Source: Streptomyces sp. YPW6
Lineage (GTDB): Bacteria; Actinomycetota; Actinomycetes; Streptomycetales; Streptomycetaceae
Direction of reading: 5' to 3'
Assembly (NCBI RefSeq): GCF_018866325.1
Contig: NZ_CP076457.1
Span: 7,599,001-7,663,000, forward strand
Length of the DNA: 64,000 nucleotides
The position numbers were made by a program, and so were the translations under genes. How positions within the stretch are numbered: position 1 is the stretch's first letter; the number at the start of each line of letters is the position of its first letter. Shown piece by piece: positions 63,513 to 64,000 of the stretch. The notes under the pieces were generated by a model, which worked only from the letters and a program-made list of their open reading frames with translations, was not told where the DNA came from and searched no databases.

Positions 63513-64000
63513 GAGTTGTCGTCAAAGTGTCAGGCCCACATGGGGATCGATGCGAGGGTGACGGCTGCTTCGTAGGACTGGGCGGTCTTGTCGTAGCGGG
63601 TGGCGATGCCGCGCCACTGCTTCAAGCGGTTAAGCACCGTTCCACGACGTTGCGGTGCTTGTAGATCTCCTTGTCGAAGGCCGGAGGGCGGCTGCCGAGG
63701 CTGCCCTTGCGGGCCCGGTTGCGGACCTGGTCGGCCCGTCCGGGGATGGTGTGCGGGATGCCGCGGCGCCGCAGCCAGCTGCGGATCGCTTTCGAGCCGT
63801 AGCCCTTGTCGCCGCTGACATGACCGGGCCTGGTGCGGGGCCGGCCCGGTCTGGGGCATCCGGATGGCGTCCATCAGTGGTGAACTGGGTGCAGCCGTTG
63901 GTGTTCCCGACGGTCAGGACGAACGCGAGCGGCCGACCGACCGCGTCGCAGGCGAGGTGGATCTTGCTGGTCAGTCCGCCCCGGGACCGTCTTAGGGCCG
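63513..64000 (-). pseudogene. Degenerate second IS5-type transposase, cut by window end
   Basis: Starting with a terminus-like GAGTTGTCGTCAAAGTGTCA directly after the first element, the minus strand encodes NRLKQWRGIATRYDKTAQSY at its C-terminal end, then pieces GHVSGDKGYGSKAIRSWLRR and GGLTSKIHLACDAVGRPLAF in other frames. At least two frameshifts are visible, one by loss of a C near 63630. The 5' part lies beyond the window. Confidence 0.75.

Noticed and set aside
1..64000. tRNA, rRNA or riboswitch genes
   Set aside because: No T-loop, rRNA core sequence or recognisable riboswitch was seen by eye on either strand; a covariance-model search would settle this.

Overview
The window looks like a piece of a Streptomyces chromosome. 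G+C is very high with strong third-position G/C bias, and GTG/TTG starts are common. It carries a complete gamma-butyrolactone (A-factor type) signalling locus, two ECF sigma factors of classes frequent in actinomycetes, a HelD/HelR-type RNA polymerase helicase, ALF-repeat and FG-GAP secreted proteins, and an ABC sugar importer linked to a GH13 glucosidase. No tRNA, rRNA or CRISPR array was seen.

Layout. 0.1-10.3 kb: a secreted TNT-type NAD glycohydrolase with a small downstream partner, two alpha/beta hydrolases, a DinB-like protein, signal peptidase I, a PepSY lipoprotein, an acetyltransferase and a STAND ATPase that has lost its LuxR output domain. 10.9-16.9 kb: a sugar ABC importer (binding lipoprotein and two permeases) followed by a GH13 alpha-glucosidase and a PlsC-like acyltransferase. 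17-23.2 kb: a broken DinB gene, a glyoxalase-fold protein, a GH114 lipoprotein, a divergent ArgP-like regulator and LysE exporter, and a divergent quinone reductase and GlxA-like regulator. 23.3-26.8 kb: the butyrolactone locus (ScbR-like receptor, AfsA/ScbA-like synthase, NmrA-like reductase, second ScbR-type regulator) with two candidate autoregulatory elements. 26.8-36.5 kb: methyltransferase, MmyB-type regulator with alcohol dehydrogenase, FUSC protein, AI-2E family protein, HelR-like helicase and an SRPBCC protein. 36.7-49.5 kb: mostly regulator-target pairs: GH30 glycanase with TetR, MerR with a fused double hydrolase, Ohr with OhrR, ECF42 sigma with its YCII partner, and a saccharopine dehydrogenase-like protein with TetR. 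49.5-64 kb: a secreted-protein cluster (ALF-repeat protein, lipoprotein, small secreted protein, FG-GAP pseudoprotease), then a decaying region of broken genes, a MITE-like element, an ECF41 sigma with its carboxymuconolactone decarboxylase, one IS5-family element and the start of a second, degenerate one.

Several regulatory circuits can be read directly from DNA. The ECF42 and ECF41 genes each have a promoter matching the motif I recall for their class upstream of their partner gene. The MerR gene faces a promoter with a 19-bp spacer. The TetR gene near GH30 faces a near-perfect 22-bp palindrome, and both ScbR-type regulators face AAACC/GGTTT-type elements. The last 14 kb is rich in one-base frameshifts in G/C runs, in truncated genes and in IS sequence. 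This suggests a decaying chromosome-arm region, although uncorrected homopolymer errors could give the same frameshifts.
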